This document shows positions 28,793-41,341 of a DNA stretch of 43,815 nucleotides, in pieces (within the stretch, counting starts at the first letter, position 1; every line of letters starts with the position of its first letter). The position numbers and the translations under genes are program-made. A model generated the notes under the pieces. It did no database searches, was not told the origin of the DNA, and worked only from the letters and a program-made list of their open reading frames with translations. Origin of the DNA: Gammaproteobacteria bacterium (GTDB taxonomy: Bacteria; Pseudomonadota; Gammaproteobacteria; SZUA-140); contig QIGV01000070.1 in the NCBI GenBank assembly GCA_003230085.1, positions 1 through 43,815 on the forward strand, read 5' to 3'.

Positions 28793-29146
28793 TTAATTAG
28801 AGATCTCTTGCGGTTTGTCGCGGCGGTCTTGAACTTGGGGATTCCAAAGGGAAGAGCTGCGCTTCATCCCTTTGCTCACCCTTAAGAATCTATATCTCCG
28901 GTACGATCTAATTGGATCAGATTGCGTAGTTTTTTCGGGTACTAGATCAACACCGCCCTGATGCCAGGGATGGCAGCGTGCGATACGTCTAAATGCCAGA
29001 TACATTCCCTTCAAAACACCATGTGTGCGCAAGGAACTCTCGGCATATTCCGAGCATGTGGGATAAAAGCGGCAGGTATGGCCTAAAAACGGGCTTATTG
29101 CCAATCGGTAGGTCCGAATAAATAACATCAGCAAACTTTGCATCAC
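28793..29146 (-). CDS. yidD: Membrane protein insertion efficiency factor YidD
   Basis: 117 aa; YRLAISPFLGHTCRFYPTCSEYAESSLRTHGVLKGMYLAFRRIARCHPWHQGGVDLVP. Confidence 0.95.
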   Translation of the reverse strand: MMQSLLMLFIRTYRLAISPFLGHTCRFYPTCSEYAESSLRTHGVLKGMYLAFRRIARCHPWHQGGVDLVPEKTTQSDPIRSYRRYRFLRVSKGMKRSSSLWNPQVQDRRDKPQEISN

Positions 29147-29475
29147 TCAATACTCATGTAGATTTCATTGACAGCTACTGCCAGCTCGCGTCTCGTTTTA
29201 TCTGATAACGCCGGGCGTGCGACAAAGACCAGGTCATGGGCACCAAGCTCATTTTTATGGTGACGGAAGGCTTCGCGGATGAGACGCTTGACCGTATTGC
29301 GCTGCACCGCACTCTTTGTATACTTGCGTGAAATTGCCAATCCTAGCCGAGGATAATTCCTGTTATTTGCCAGTATTAGTACCGTAAAACATACGTTATG
29401 CAACTTGCGGGCGCCCCGGAATACGCGTTTGTACTCATCTGGCGTTGTTAACCGGCACTTCCTGGTCAGCAGCAA
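29143..29475 (-). CDS. rnpA: Ribonuclease P protein component
   Basis: 110 aa; RLTTPDEYKRVFRGARKLHN...RLGLAISRKYTKSAVQRNTVKRLIREAFR. Confidence 0.96.
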   Translation of the reverse strand: MLLTRKCRLTTPDEYKRVFRGARKLHNVCFTVLILANNRNYPRLGLAISRKYTKSAVQRNTVKRLIREAFRHHKNELGAHDLVFVARPALSDKTRRELAVAVNEIYMSIE

Positions 29476-29478
29476 TAA

Positions 29479-29613
29479 TCAGGCACTCAGGCGAATTCGG
29501 CCCTTTGCTCGCCGCCGCCTGATGACTGCCCGACCCGCTGCCGTGCTCATCCGCGCCCTAAAACCGTGGGTACGTTTACGCTTGATATTACTGGGTTGAT
29601 ACGTTCTTTTCAT
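29479..29613 (-). CDS. rpmH: 50S ribosomal protein L34
   Basis: Reverse complement translates [44 protein letters not shown]; absent from ORF track because only 44 aa. Confidence 0.98.
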   Translation of the reverse strand: MKRTYQPSNIKRKRTHGFRARMSTAAGRAVIRRRRAKGRIRLSA

Positions 29614-29967
29614 GACATTTCCTGATCAATTTGATCGCCCGGGAACACTGATCCGCATGCGACCTAAACACTAGCTAAAAAGTAAAGTCGCCTAAAATAC
29701 CTATTTTGCACTATGCCTGTCAATCTCTATATTGACTAATCTTCAGGAAACAACCTGGATACTGTTAACTTAACCCACTTTGACATGAGCCTTTATCAAC
29801 TCTCCTGCGCAAGCTTGTGATCACACTATGATTCCTCCCTATTCTGAATAGTAATGCAGATAACCATGGTATATAAGGGATAAAAGAGGGTATGGATTAG
29901 CTCTGAAAAGGGGTATACACTCACCCGTCTCATCACCATAATTATAAAACAAGGGGCAGTACTGTAA

Positions 29968-31338
29968 GTGGAGAATAGTCTATGGGAAAAGTGTCTCGAC
30001 CACCTTGAATCTGAGCTAACAGCACAACAATTCAATACCTGGATCAGGCCATTACAGGCCATCGAAGACAATAGCACACTCCGCCTGCTCGCCCCCAATA
30101 GATTTGTTATGGATTGTGTCAGCGAACGCTTTTATAGCAACATATCCGCCATCACCGCCAAGTACATCGATAGCGAAGGCTTCAAGGTCAAACTGGAAGT
30201 TGGTAGCAACGACTGCACTTTTTCCAAAAAAGAAGGAAAGACGGCGCCTCCACAGCCAAGTCGCTCACTCTTTGATACGAATTTCAGTCGTAGAAATGAC
30301 CGATCAGACGTCAATCATGTTAACAATCTGCGCCCTGAATTTACCTTTGAAAATTTTGTCGAGGGTAAATCTAATCAGCTGGCTAAGGCAGCGTCACTTC
30401 AGGTTGCTGATAACCCAGGAGATGCCTATAACCCGCTGTTCATCTATGGTGGGGTTGGCCTGGGCAAAACGCACCTGATGCATGCCATAGGAAACCGTAT
30501 TCTTGAAAAAGACCCTAGTGCTCGAGTCGTTTATATCAACTCAGAACGCTTTGTCGGTGACATGGTCAAGGCGTTCCAACAAAATGCTATCAACGAATTC
30601 AAACGTTATTATCGCTCAGTAGATTCTTTACTAATTGATGATATTCAGTTTTTTGCTAAAAAAGAACGGTCGCAGGAAGAGTTTTTTCATACCTTCAACA
30701 CCTTAATTGAAGGACAGAGTCAAATCATTATGACCTGCGACCGTTACCCGAAAGAGGTGGGAGGGCTCGAGGAACGCCTGCAATCACGTTTCGGATGGGG
30801 CCTGACCGTTGCAGTCGACCCGCCAGATCTGGAAACACGTGTAGCAATCCTGATTAGCAAGGCGGAACAAACAAATATCCAATTATCCAATGATGTTGCC
30901 TTCTTTATCGCCCAGAAAATCCGTTCCAATATTCGCGAACTAGAGGGTACACTGCGGCGGGTCTGCGCAAACTCAAGATTTACCGGACGCCCAATCACCA
31001 TAGACCTTGCAAAAGATGCCCTAAAGGACCTAATTGCACTACAGGAAAAGCAGGTCACCATGGATAATATCCAGAAAATTGTTGCCGATTATTGCAAAAT
31101 TCGTATTTCGGACCTCAAATCCAAACGTCGCTCGCGGTCTGTAGCACGTCCTCGTCAGATGGCTATGGCACTGTCCAAGGAGTTGACCAACCACAGTCTT
31201 CCCGAAATCGGAGAGGCTTTTGGTGGACGAGATCACACCACTGTGATTCATGCTTGCAGAAAAATAAAGGCGCTTTTGGAAACTGATTCACGCATCAGTG
31301 AGGATTATGGAAACCTGTTAAGAATACTGACCACATAG
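29968..31338 (+). CDS. dnaA: Chromosomal replication initiator protein DnaA (GTG start)
   Basis: 456 aa; [47 protein letters not shown]-terminal [40 protein letters not shown]. Confidence 0.99.
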   Translation: MENSLWEKCLDHLESELTAQQFNTWIRPLQAIEDNSTLRLLAPNRFVMDCVSERFYSNISAITAKYIDSEGFKVKLEVGSNDCTFSKKEGKTAPPQPSRSLFDTNFSRRNDRSDVNHVNNLRPEFTFENFVEGKSNQLAKAASLQVADNPGDAYNPLFIYGGVGLGKTHLMHAIGNRILEKDPSARVVYINSERFVGDMVKAFQQNAINEFKRYYRSVDSLLIDDIQFFAKKERSQEEFFHTFNTLIEGQSQIIMTCDRYPKEVGGLEERLQSRFGWGLTVAVDPPDLETRVAILISKAEQTNIQLSNDVAFFIAQKIRSNIRELEGTLRRVCANSRFTGRPITIDLAKDALKDLIALQEKQVTMDNIQKIVADYCKIRISDLKSKRRSRSVARPRQMAMALSKELTNHSLPEIGEAFGGRDHTTVIHACRKIKALLETDSRISEDYGNLLRILTT

Positions 31339-31549
31339 TGTGTATAACTTGTGGGTAACAATTGCCTGTGGATAACCCCTATAATTATGCACAGGTAATC
31401 AACATGGACCCCACAACAAAATGGATGTTATATACAGAGCAGAACAGATGTTAATCTATTGAAAAATATAGATTATTTCTGTTTATACACAAACGTGTGT
31501 GTCACTAATAATAACAGATATAAAAAGTAAATCTTAATATTTAAATACA
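31339..31549. other. Putative oriC: DnaA-box cluster plus AT-rich stretch in the dnaA-dnaN intergenic region
   Basis: TTWTNCACA matches at 31339-31347 (-), 31367-31375 (-), 31385-31393 (+), 31483-31491 (+), near match 31350-31358 (-); AT-rich 31440-31549. Confidence 0.8.
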
Positions 31550-32653
31550 ATGAAATTTACGATAGACAGAGAAACACTAATAAAACCACTCCAGATGATC
31601 AGCGGTGTCGTTGAACGACGTCAGACATTACCCATACTTTCGAATGTGCTTGTTTCAGTTACTGCCAATAAACTTTCACTGATTGCGACGGATCTTGAAG
31701 TACAGATGAGCACACACACTGACATCCAGGAAACTATCGAAGGTGAGGTAACACTTCCGGCCAGGAAATTTTTGGATATCTGTCGCGCTCTGCCAGAAGA
31801 GGCTAGCATCAAAATCACTGTAGACAAGAAAGAAAAAGCGACGATCCGTTCAGGGAAAAGCCGCTTTACTTTGTCAACACTACCGGCTAGTGAGTTTCCA
31901 AAGATTGAAACTCACCAGGATGTGATCACCTTTGAAATCCCTCAACGCGCACTAAAACACGCGATTGAACATACCCAGTTTGCGATGGCTCAGCAGGATG
32001 TTCGTTATTATCTTAATGGTTTGCTTATGGAAATGGCAGGACAGACCCTACATTTTGTGGCGACTGATGGCCATCGCCTAGCACTATGTGATATTGAGAT
32101 AGATTATAATAACAAAGATAATCAACAGGTTATAATACCAAGAAAAGGGGTGCTCGAACTTTCACGGTTGTTGGGTGACGACGATACTTCGGTGAAAATT
32201 GCTTTGGGGAACAATTTTATCCAGTTAAAGACGGATAAGATGGCATTTGTTTCAAAACTGATTGATGGTCGTTTTCCTGACTATCAAAATGTTGTTCCCG
32301 TCAATAGTGATAAGAAAGTGATTTGTAACCGCGAAGTTTTAAGACAGGCTCTGGCTCGAGTTTCCATCCTGTCCAATGAAAAATTTCGAGGCGTTAGACT
32401 AGAGTTTTCAACGGGATTACTTCACATTCATGCGCATAACCCAGAGCAGGAAGAAGCAGAAGAAGAAGTTCCCATAGATTATGATGGCCCTAATCTGGAA
32501 ATGGGCTTCAATGTCAATTACATTCAGGATGCGCTGGCGGCGTGTGAGACGGAACAGGTCCAATTAATGTTATCAGATCCTAATAGTTGTTGTTTGATTC
32601 ATGGTGTTGATGAAAAGCTATGTCGATATGTCATAATGCCTATGAGGTTGTAG
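31550..32653 (+). CDS. dnaN: DNA polymerase III beta sliding clamp
   Basis: 367 aa; MKFTIDRETLIKPLQMISGVVERRQTLPILSNVLV ... CRYVIMPMRL. Confidence 0.99.
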   Translation: MKFTIDRETLIKPLQMISGVVERRQTLPILSNVLVSVTANKLSLIATDLEVQMSTHTDIQETIEGEVTLPARKFLDICRALPEEASIKITVDKKEKATIRSGKSRFTLSTLPASEFPKIETHQDVITFEIPQRALKHAIEHTQFAMAQQDVRYYLNGLLMEMAGQTLHFVATDGHRLALCDIEIDYNNKDNQQVIIPRKGVLELSRLLGDDDTSVKIALGNNFIQLKTDKMAFVSKLIDGRFPDYQNVVPVNSDKKVICNREVLRQALARVSILSNEKFRGVRLEFSTGLLHIHAHNPEQEEAEEEVPIDYDGPNLEMGFNVNYIQDALAACETEQVQLMLSDPNSCCLIHGVDEKLCRYVIMPMRL

Positions 32654-32865
32654 TTTTTCCTTTCCATATTACTTGATAACACACCACCACAGATTAATCC
32701 TAACTTCAACAGACGCCTGACATGGCGGATATGGTCAATTAACAGTCGTTCGCCCTCTCTGAATCATTTTTTAATCGGTATTTAATGTTTGAATTCCTTA
32801 TTTCGTATTTGGGGCACCGATATAAATCTATGTTGGGCTGTGGGCGATGATATGGGTGGAGAGCC

Positions 32866-33945
32866 ATGCGAGTTAGCCGACTTCAAATATTGAATGTACG
32901 TAATCTGCGTGAAATCGCGATAGAGCCTGCAGAACGCCTCAATTTGATTTACGGAAAGAATGCGAGCGGAAAAACCAGCTTGCTTGAATCGCTCTATGTC
33001 TTATCGAGAGGAAAGTCTTTTCGTACCAATCAAATACGCCACCTGGCCCGGAAAGGACAGACAGAATTTACTATTTTTGGGCAAGTCAGGGATCGCGACG
33101 ATCAAAAAATCGATATCGGTGTAAGTTATCAAAATAAGCGGATTAGGCTACAAGCCTATGGCAGGCCAGTCAAAAAGGCCTCACAACTAGCTAGTTATAT
33201 ACCCTTAGTTGTTATTCATCAGGAAAGCCACCGGCTTTTATTAGATGGCCCCGGTAATCGGAGAAAATTTTTAGATTGGGGCTTGTTCCACGTGGAACCT
33301 TCCTTTTATGCATTGTGGCATCGTTATGCCAGAGCGCTGAAACAAAGGAATCTTTCGCTCCAGCGAGGCGTCTGCAGACGTGACTGTGAGATATGGAATG
33401 ATGAGCTCGTCGCTGCTGCATTGGCGATCCATCAGCTCAGAATGCAGTTTCTTGGCAAGCTGAGGCCGCTCTTCAAGCGGTTTATTGATACGTTATTACC
33501 GGCCATCAGTGAAATTACGATGGAGTATGGTTCTGGGTGGCCTGATAAAGCAGATTTTGCGACGGTGTTGAAAGAGGCTTATTCTAGCGATCGTGTCTAC
33601 GGTTACACTCGTTATGGGCCGCACCGTGCTGATATGACACTGTCTATTCAGGGCATATCATTGAAGGAGAGAGTATCACGCGGCCAACAAAAATTATTGG
33701 TCTGCGCCTTGTACCTTGCTCAATCCCGTGTTTTTACAGAAAAAACAGATAAACCCTGCGTTGTCCTTATCGATGACATTGCGGCAGAGCTTGATCTGGA
33801 GCACCGCGACTTATTGCTAGGCTTGATTAATCGATTGGATATACAGGTGTTTATAACGGCTACAGATCCCTTGGAGGGTGTTCCTGGCGCGCTGATCCAG
33901 AAAAAGTTCCACGTGGAACACGGGGTGGTCAATCAGGTGCTATAA
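32866..33945 (+). CDS. recF: DNA replication and repair protein RecF
   Basis: 359 aa; LNLIYGKNASGKTSLLESLYVLSRGKSFRT, SRGQQKLLVCALYLAQSRVF. Confidence 0.97.
   Translation: MRVSRLQILNVRNLREIAIEPAERLNLIYGKNASGKTSLLESLYVLSRGKSFRTNQIRHLARKGQTEFTIFGQVRDRDDQKIDIGVSYQNKRIRLQAYGRPVKKASQLASYIPLVVIHQESHRLLLDGPGNRRKFLDWGLFHVEPSFYALWHRYARALKQRNLSLQRGVCRRDCEIWNDELVAAALAIHQLRMQFLGKLRPLFKRFIDTLLPAISEITMEYGSGWPDKADFATVLKEAYSSDRVYGYTRYGPHRADMTLSIQGISLKERVSRGQQKLLVCALYLAQSRVFTEKTDKPCVVLIDDIAAELDLEHRDLLLGLINRLDIQVFITATDPLEGVPGALIQKKFHVEHGVVNQVL
33284..33299. promoter_or_regulatory. parS-like ParB binding site (TGTTCCACGTGGAACC), inside recF
   Basis: Exact palindromic GTTCCACGTGGAAC core with T/C flanks matching bacterial chromosomal parS consensus. 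Confidence 0.88.
33905..33920. promoter_or_regulatory. parS-like ParB binding site (AGTTCCACGTGGAACA), inside 3' end of recF
   Basis: Same exact 14-bp palindromic core GTTCCACGTGGAAC, about 620 bp from the first site. Confidence 0.85.
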
Positions 33946-33971
33946 TGACGATTTTCCGCAGGTATATGTAG

Positions 33972-36389
<2,418 letters not shown>

Positions 36390-36759
36390 GTTGGGTTGTG
36401 GGGTGTGCTTATCAAAAGGGTGCTGTTGTTTCAGGATGTGAGAGCAGTTTTGACCTACCCAGATTATTGAAAACCTCGCCTTTCTATATTTAACGTATTG
36501 ATTATATTGAATATTATAGGCGTTCTAATGAGATGAGTTAGGTTTTTCATGTTTCGGGGTTGCCTGTAGTCGCAATGTCATGCAACATGGCTAAGAGACG
36601 CCAGAAAAATAAACTTTTTCAAGCAGAGGTGGGCAGTCGCACCAAGTGGGCCTAGGACGTAGGTAAGAAAATCCGGGGTGTGGTGTTAGTCACAGCAAGC
36701 CATAAGAATATAGCTTGCCCAGGCATTCAATTAAGAATAATAGATAGCGCTAGGGGGAA

Positions 36760-37470
36760 ATGATGGAATGGATTTTAGCGATTGGCGGATTTGCATTAGG
36801 CATAGTGGGCGGTATTTTTCTCGGGCAAGGTTCTGGTGGTTCTGAAAAAATCAGAAAACAGGTCGAGGAGGATCTTCAGGCGGTTCAGGATGAACTGAGC
36901 AGTTACCGTAATGAAGTCACTATGCATTTTTCCACGACTGCTGGCTTGTTCAATGCTGTAACCTCGGATTACCAAAAACTATATCAGCATCTAGCAGATG
37001 GTGCGCAGCAGTTTAGCCAGCCAGACGCTTTGCTGCCTGATGCGGTGACAAAATTAGTGCCCCTGGCCTCACCCGTTGAATCAGGCGAGCAAAATAAAAG
37101 CGACGATGTAGATTCCCTGGAACAGGTAGATGAGCAGGCGACTTCTGTTGCTGAAGAAGGCGACAGCCTGGAAGAGCAACAGGCTGGGGAGACGGCAGTC
37201 TCCGCAGCAGATGAAGTGAAAACTGGGCAGGCTGAAGGAGAGGCAAACAAAACAGCTGGTGACACTGAAGTTAAAAATGTTGACAGTGAAGCGGTTACCG
37301 GGCAGTCGAAATCTGAAAGTGTAGAAACTCAGGTTGGCTTACAAGAAGAGGTCATTGCAGCATCAGGTAAAAAAGCAGAGGAGTCTGCCGCGTCGCAGCC
37401 AAGCAGTGATACGGATACTTTTACGGTGCCGGTCTCGGAGAAGGAAACAACTGAAAAGCGGATCCACTAA
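36760..37470 (+). CDS. ZapG/YhcB-like (DUF1043) protein with long acidic C-terminal tail
   Basis: 236 aa; N-terminal TM, coiled coil LQAVQDELSSYRNEVTMHFSTTAGLFNAVTSDYQKLYQHLADGAQQF typical of DUF1043; tail rich in E/Q/S/A. Confidence 0.75.
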   Translation: MMEWILAIGGFALGIVGGIFLGQGSGGSEKIRKQVEEDLQAVQDELSSYRNEVTMHFSTTAGLFNAVTSDYQKLYQHLADGAQQFSQPDALLPDAVTKLVPLASPVESGEQNKSDDVDSLEQVDEQATSVAEEGDSLEEQQAGETAVSAADEVKTGQAEGEANKTAGDTEVKNVDSEAVTGQSKSESVETQVGLQEEVIAASGKKAEESAASQPSSDTDTFTVPVSEKETTEKRIH

Positions 37471-37524
37471 ATTTTTCTTTAAAGCGCAGTGACGGGGGGC
37501 GTTGCCATGGAGGACAATCCCTTA

Positions 37525-38016
37525 TTAATTGCGTTTCCTCTGTAATGTGATAAAGCTGTAGGCATGAGGGTTGATTTTATCGGCGGGGCAATCCTGCCGC
37601 TCTATCTCAACCCACTCACTTTCATCAAAGTTTGTAAAGTAGGCGTCGCCTGCGAAATCGTAATGGATCAGGGTGAGATACATACAATCAGCCTGGGGTA
37701 GCATGGCTGTATAGATCGACGCACCACCGATTACCATGAGTTCCTCATGTTCTGCTGCTGCACGGATGCCTTCTGAAATGGTGCTGACGACTATCCCACC
37801 TGGCACACGAAAAGCCGGGTCATGACTGACGATAATATTGATACGTCCAGGCAGCGGCTTACCAATGGATTCAAAGGTCTTACGACCCATCAAGACGGGT
37901 TTGCCCATGGTGATGCTACGGAAATGGCGCATATCTGCGGGCAGTTTCCAGGGCAGCTGGTTTTCGAATCCGATCACCCGATTTTGAGACATTGCCGCAA
38001 TCAGGGAAATCAACAT
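37525..38016 (-). CDS. folA: Dihydrofolate reductase
   Basis: 163 aa; MLISLIAAMSQNRVIGFENQLPWKLPADMRHFRSITMGKPVLMGRKTFESIGKPLPGR. Confidence 0.97.
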   Translation of the reverse strand: MLISLIAAMSQNRVIGFENQLPWKLPADMRHFRSITMGKPVLMGRKTFESIGKPLPGRINIIVSHDPAFRVPGGIVVSTISEGIRAAAEHEELMVIGGASIYTAMLPQADCMYLTLIHYDFAGDAYFTNFDESEWVEIERQDCPADKINPHAYSFITLQRKRN

Positions 38017-38021
38017 AGAGA

Positions 38022-38816
38022 TTAAACTGCGACGGCGGCCCTGATGTGGGAATGCGCTTGATAGTTGGTCAATTCAAAATCGTCATAGCTGAATTCTAAA
38101 AGTGTATCGATGGCAGCGTTTACCTGCATGTGGGGAAGTGGAAAAGGTGTTCGTTGTAGTTGCAAGTCTGCCTGTTCCAGATGATTCAGGTAGAGGTGTG
38201 CATCCCCTAAAGTATGTATGAAATGACCGCATTGCAGACCTGTCACTTGGGCAACCATCATGGTCAGCAATGCATAGGACGCAATATTAAACGGTATTCC
38301 GAGAAAAATATCAGCGCTACGCTGATAGAGTTGACAGGACAGCTTCCCTTCAGCGATGTAAAACTGGAAAAAAGTGTGGCAGGGTGGAAGTGCCATCTTC
38401 TCTATGTCACCCACATTCCATGCGCTGATGATCAGACGGCGTGAATCAGGATTTACCCGGATGTTTTCTATGAGCTGGGTAATCTGGTCGATAGATGACC
38501 CATCAGCAGTTGGCCATGAGCGCCACTGGTGACCATACACAGGGCCAAGGTTGCCGTCATCGTCGGCCCATTCATCCCAGATTGTAACGCCGTTGTCATG
38601 CAAGTACTTTACATTAGTATCACCAGACAGGAACCAGAGGAGTTCATGGATGATGCTGCGGAGGTGAATCTTTTTAGTAGTGACCAGCGGGAAACCCTGA
38701 GCAAGATCGAAGCGCATCTGATATCCGAATACGCTTAGCGTTCCGGTGCCGGTGCGATCGTCTTTGCGAACACCGTGGTTGCGTACATGTCGAATCAATT
38801 CCAGATATTGTTTCAT
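38022..38816 (-). CDS. thyA: Thymidylate synthase
   Basis: [36 protein letters not shown]...[42 protein letters not shown]; start trimmed from ORF start 38879 to conserved Met. Confidence 0.97.
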   Translation of the reverse strand: MKQYLELIRHVRNHGVRKDDRTGTGTLSVFGYQMRFDLAQGFPLVTTKKIHLRSIIHELLWFLSGDTNVKYLHDNGVTIWDEWADDDGNLGPVYGHQWRSWPTADGSSIDQITQLIENIRVNPDSRRLIISAWNVGDIEKMALPPCHTFFQFYIAEGKLSCQLYQRSADIFLGIPFNIASYALLTMMVAQVTGLQCGHFIHTLGDAHLYLNHLEQADLQLQRTPFPLPHMQVNAAIDTLLEFSYDDFELTNYQAHSHIRAAVAV

Positions 38817-38826
38817 ATTGAACTTA

Positions 38827-39618
38827 TTATTTTGTGGAATGTTTTTTATAGGCCCACCACAACAGGCTGCCACCGGCAAGTACCATCGGAGCGGATAATA
38901 GCTGTCCCATGGTTAGCCAGTCAAAAGCTATGTAGCCGATATGGGCGTCAGGCATACGCGTAAATTCCACCACGAAACGGAACAGTCCGTAAAACAGTAA
39001 GAACAGGCCTGAAACGGCCATGGTCGGGCGCGGTTTTTTCGAATAGATCCATAAGATAAAAAACAGGACCAGACCCTCCAACAAGGCTTCATAGAGCTGG
39101 GAGGGATGGCGTGGTAATAGTCCTGCACGTGGGTCGGGGAAAACCATCGCCCAGGGAGCATCCGAAACTCTCCCCCACAGCTCACCATTAATAAAATTGC
39201 CTATCCGGCCTGCACCGAGGCCGATGGGCACCATGGGCGCAATAAAATCTGTTATCTGGAAAAATCCCTTGCGTGTTTTGTACCCATACAGGGCCAGAGC
39301 CACAAGGACGCCGACCAAACCACCATGAAAGGACATGCCGCCCTGCCAGATTTTGAAGACGTTTAGCGGTTCGGCTATATATGCTGGCAAGTCATAAAAA
39401 AGGATATACCCCAAACGACCCCCTAGTATTGTTCCGAGGGCACCATAAAAGACTAGATCAGCAATCTCTTGCGGATTCCACAATGGATTCTTTTTGGCGC
39501 GCAGGTTCCCTAGCCACCATAGGGCAGCAAAACCAATCAAATACATAATGCCGTACCAGTGGACCTGGACCGGACCTAGACTGATAGCAATGGGGTTGAT
39601 TTCAGGATATTCGAGCAT
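38827..39618 (-). CDS. lgt: Prolipoprotein diacylglyceryl transferase
   Basis: 263 aa; [52 protein letters not shown]. Confidence 0.97.
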   Translation of the reverse strand: MLEYPEINPIAISLGPVQVHWYGIMYLIGFAALWWLGNLRAKKNPLWNPQEIADLVFYGALGTILGGRLGYILFYDLPAYIAEPLNVFKIWQGGMSFHGGLVGVLVALALYGYKTRKGFFQITDFIAPMVPIGLGAGRIGNFINGELWGRVSDAPWAMVFPDPRAGLLPRHPSQLYEALLEGLVLFFILWIYSKKPRPTMAVSGLFLLFYGLFRFVVEFTRMPDAHIGYIAFDWLTMGQLLSAPMVLAGGSLLWWAYKKHSTK

Positions 39619-40024
39619 ATTGGCGGCGAGTATAGCATCCGGCTGTTTGTTTAGTGAGAATCTATGAGTTGAGATAGGAGAGGAAAAGGGCTTCGTGCCT
39701 ATAGAATAATATCATTCCTGGCATTACATACAGCGCCTGGTACCTGCCCTATCTTGCCTCTAAGTTTGTTACAAACCTGCTTGTCTTCTATGGGCGGCCC
39801 AAAATCATATTTATTGTTTAAAGGCTCTGAATTTTCTCTGGTCGTGCGGAATATAATTTTGCGTAATGCGGCGCCGTTAAATAAAATATGATTCTATGAT
39901 TTAAAGGATCGACCTCGTAGCGGCTATGCAAGGTACTAAAAGATAGTTTCAGATAAAATCTGCATTCAAATTATAAGGTGGTAAGCTAAATAAGCTGATA
40001 GCGGAATCAAACCCGAATTTCTAA

Positions 40025-40053
40025 CCCGTTTCCAGCGAAGCATTGGAGGCGGG
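40025..40053 (+). other. Hairpin in long fbp leader
   Basis: CCCGTTTCCA gcgaagcat TGGAGGCGGG, 10-bp stem with G-U pairs, about 90 nt upstream of fbp. Confidence 0.35.
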
Positions 40054-40144
40054 ATGTCTGAGTCGTGGAAGATAAAGATTCACTCCTTACCAGGCGTGGA
40101 CCTGTAAAGACACTATTTATTATAATATTAAAGAGGAAAACGTA

Positions 40145-41146
40145 ATGCAACTAGGCCAAACTATTACACAGTTTATAATTGAGGAACAGCGCCGCACCGG
40201 TGGTAGTGGTGACTTTACATCGCTTTTGAATGATGTGCTGGTGGCTTGTAAGAATATTTCCAGCGCAGTGAATAAAGGCGACTTGATCGGTGTGCTAGGG
40301 AGTGCAGGCATTGAGAATGTTCAGGGTGAAACCCAGAAAAAGCTCGATATCATTTCTAATGACATGATGCTGGATGCCAATGTATGGGGTGGCCACTTGG
40401 CCGCAATGGCGTCAGAGGAAATGGAAGAGGTTTTTGAGATTCCGGGGAAGTACCCGCGGGGAAAATATTTGCTGGTATTTGATCCCCTGGACGGTTCTTC
40501 CAATATCGATGTCAATATTTCTGTGGGGACCATATTTTCCATATTGCGCTGTGCGGATGGAGTGAGTAATCCCACTGAAGCGGATTTCCTGCAGCCGGGA
40601 ACCCGCCAGGTGTGTTCTGGCTATGCCCTGTATGGTCCTTCCACCATGATGGTGATGACCACTGGACACGGGGTTAACGGCTTTACGCTGGATCAGAACG
40701 TAGGCGAATTCATTCTGACTCACCAGGATATGAAAATCCCGTTAGATACCAGCGAGTTTGCCATTAATGCCTCCAATAGCCGCTTCTGGGAGGCACCAGT
40801 CAAGCGCTATGTCGATGAATGCCTGGCAGGAAAGGAAGGGACGCGTGGTCGAGATTTCAATATGCGCTGGGTTGCTTCCATGGTCGCTGAAGTACACCGT
40901 ATTCTTACCCGTGGTGGTATCTTTATGTATCCCCGAGATACCAAAGACGCCAAGAAGGCGGGCAAGCTGCGCCTGATGTACGAGGCCAATCCCATGTCAT
41001 TTATTGTTGAGCAAGCTGGGGGCGCAAGCACTACCGGTCGTGAGCGTATCATGGATATCCAGCCCGAAGAGCTGCATCAGCGTGTGCCCGTAATACTGGG
41101 CTCAAAAAATGAAGTAGAGCGAGTCGTCGACTACTATCAACAATAG
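40145..41146 (+). CDS. fbp: Fructose-1,6-bisphosphatase class 1
   Basis: 333 aa; [73 protein letters not shown]. Confidence 0.97.
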   Translation: MQLGQTITQFIIEEQRRTGGSGDFTSLLNDVLVACKNISSAVNKGDLIGVLGSAGIENVQGETQKKLDIISNDMMLDANVWGGHLAAMASEEMEEVFEIPGKYPRGKYLLVFDPLDGSSNIDVNISVGTIFSILRCADGVSNPTEADFLQPGTRQVCSGYALYGPSTMMVMTTGHGVNGFTLDQNVGEFILTHQDMKIPLDTSEFAINASNSRFWEAPVKRYVDECLAGKEGTRGRDFNMRWVASMVAEVHRILTRGGIFMYPRDTKDAKKAGKLRLMYEANPMSFIVEQAGGASTTGRERIMDIQPEELHQRVPVILGSKNEVERVVDYYQQ

Positions 41147-41180
41147 ATTACCCGAACCTTTACGCAAAGTATTACTCCTC

Positions 41181-41217
41181 GTTAACCCCCCTGGCCCGAT
41201 CTGGGCCGGGGGCTAAC
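41181..41217 (+). terminator. Strong GC-rich inverted repeat after fbp, likely terminator
   Basis: GTTAACCCCCCTGGCCCgatctGGGCCGGGGGCTAAC; no clear U-tract, so intrinsic termination not certain. Confidence 0.5.
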
Positions 41218-41272
41218 CCTCAGCTGGTTGAGAGTAGAGCCGAGAAATTCGGGAATGCTTGATTTCTTTAAT

Positions 41273-41291
41273 GAGAATAATTATCATTACG
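41273..41291. promoter_or_regulatory. Putative Fur box upstream of the iron ABC transporter
   Basis: GAGAATAATTATCATTACG matches GATAATGATAATCATTATC at 14 of 19 positions. Confidence 0.65.
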
Positions 41292-41341
41292 TAATTCCAG
41301 TGAATTATATGGGTCTTTTTAAGAAGGGAGTTAAGCAAGTG

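Noticed and set aside
41228-41341. Extended N-terminus of the iron-binding protein ORF
   Set aside because: Contains the Fur box and lacks a signal peptide; the signal peptide begins at Met 41342.
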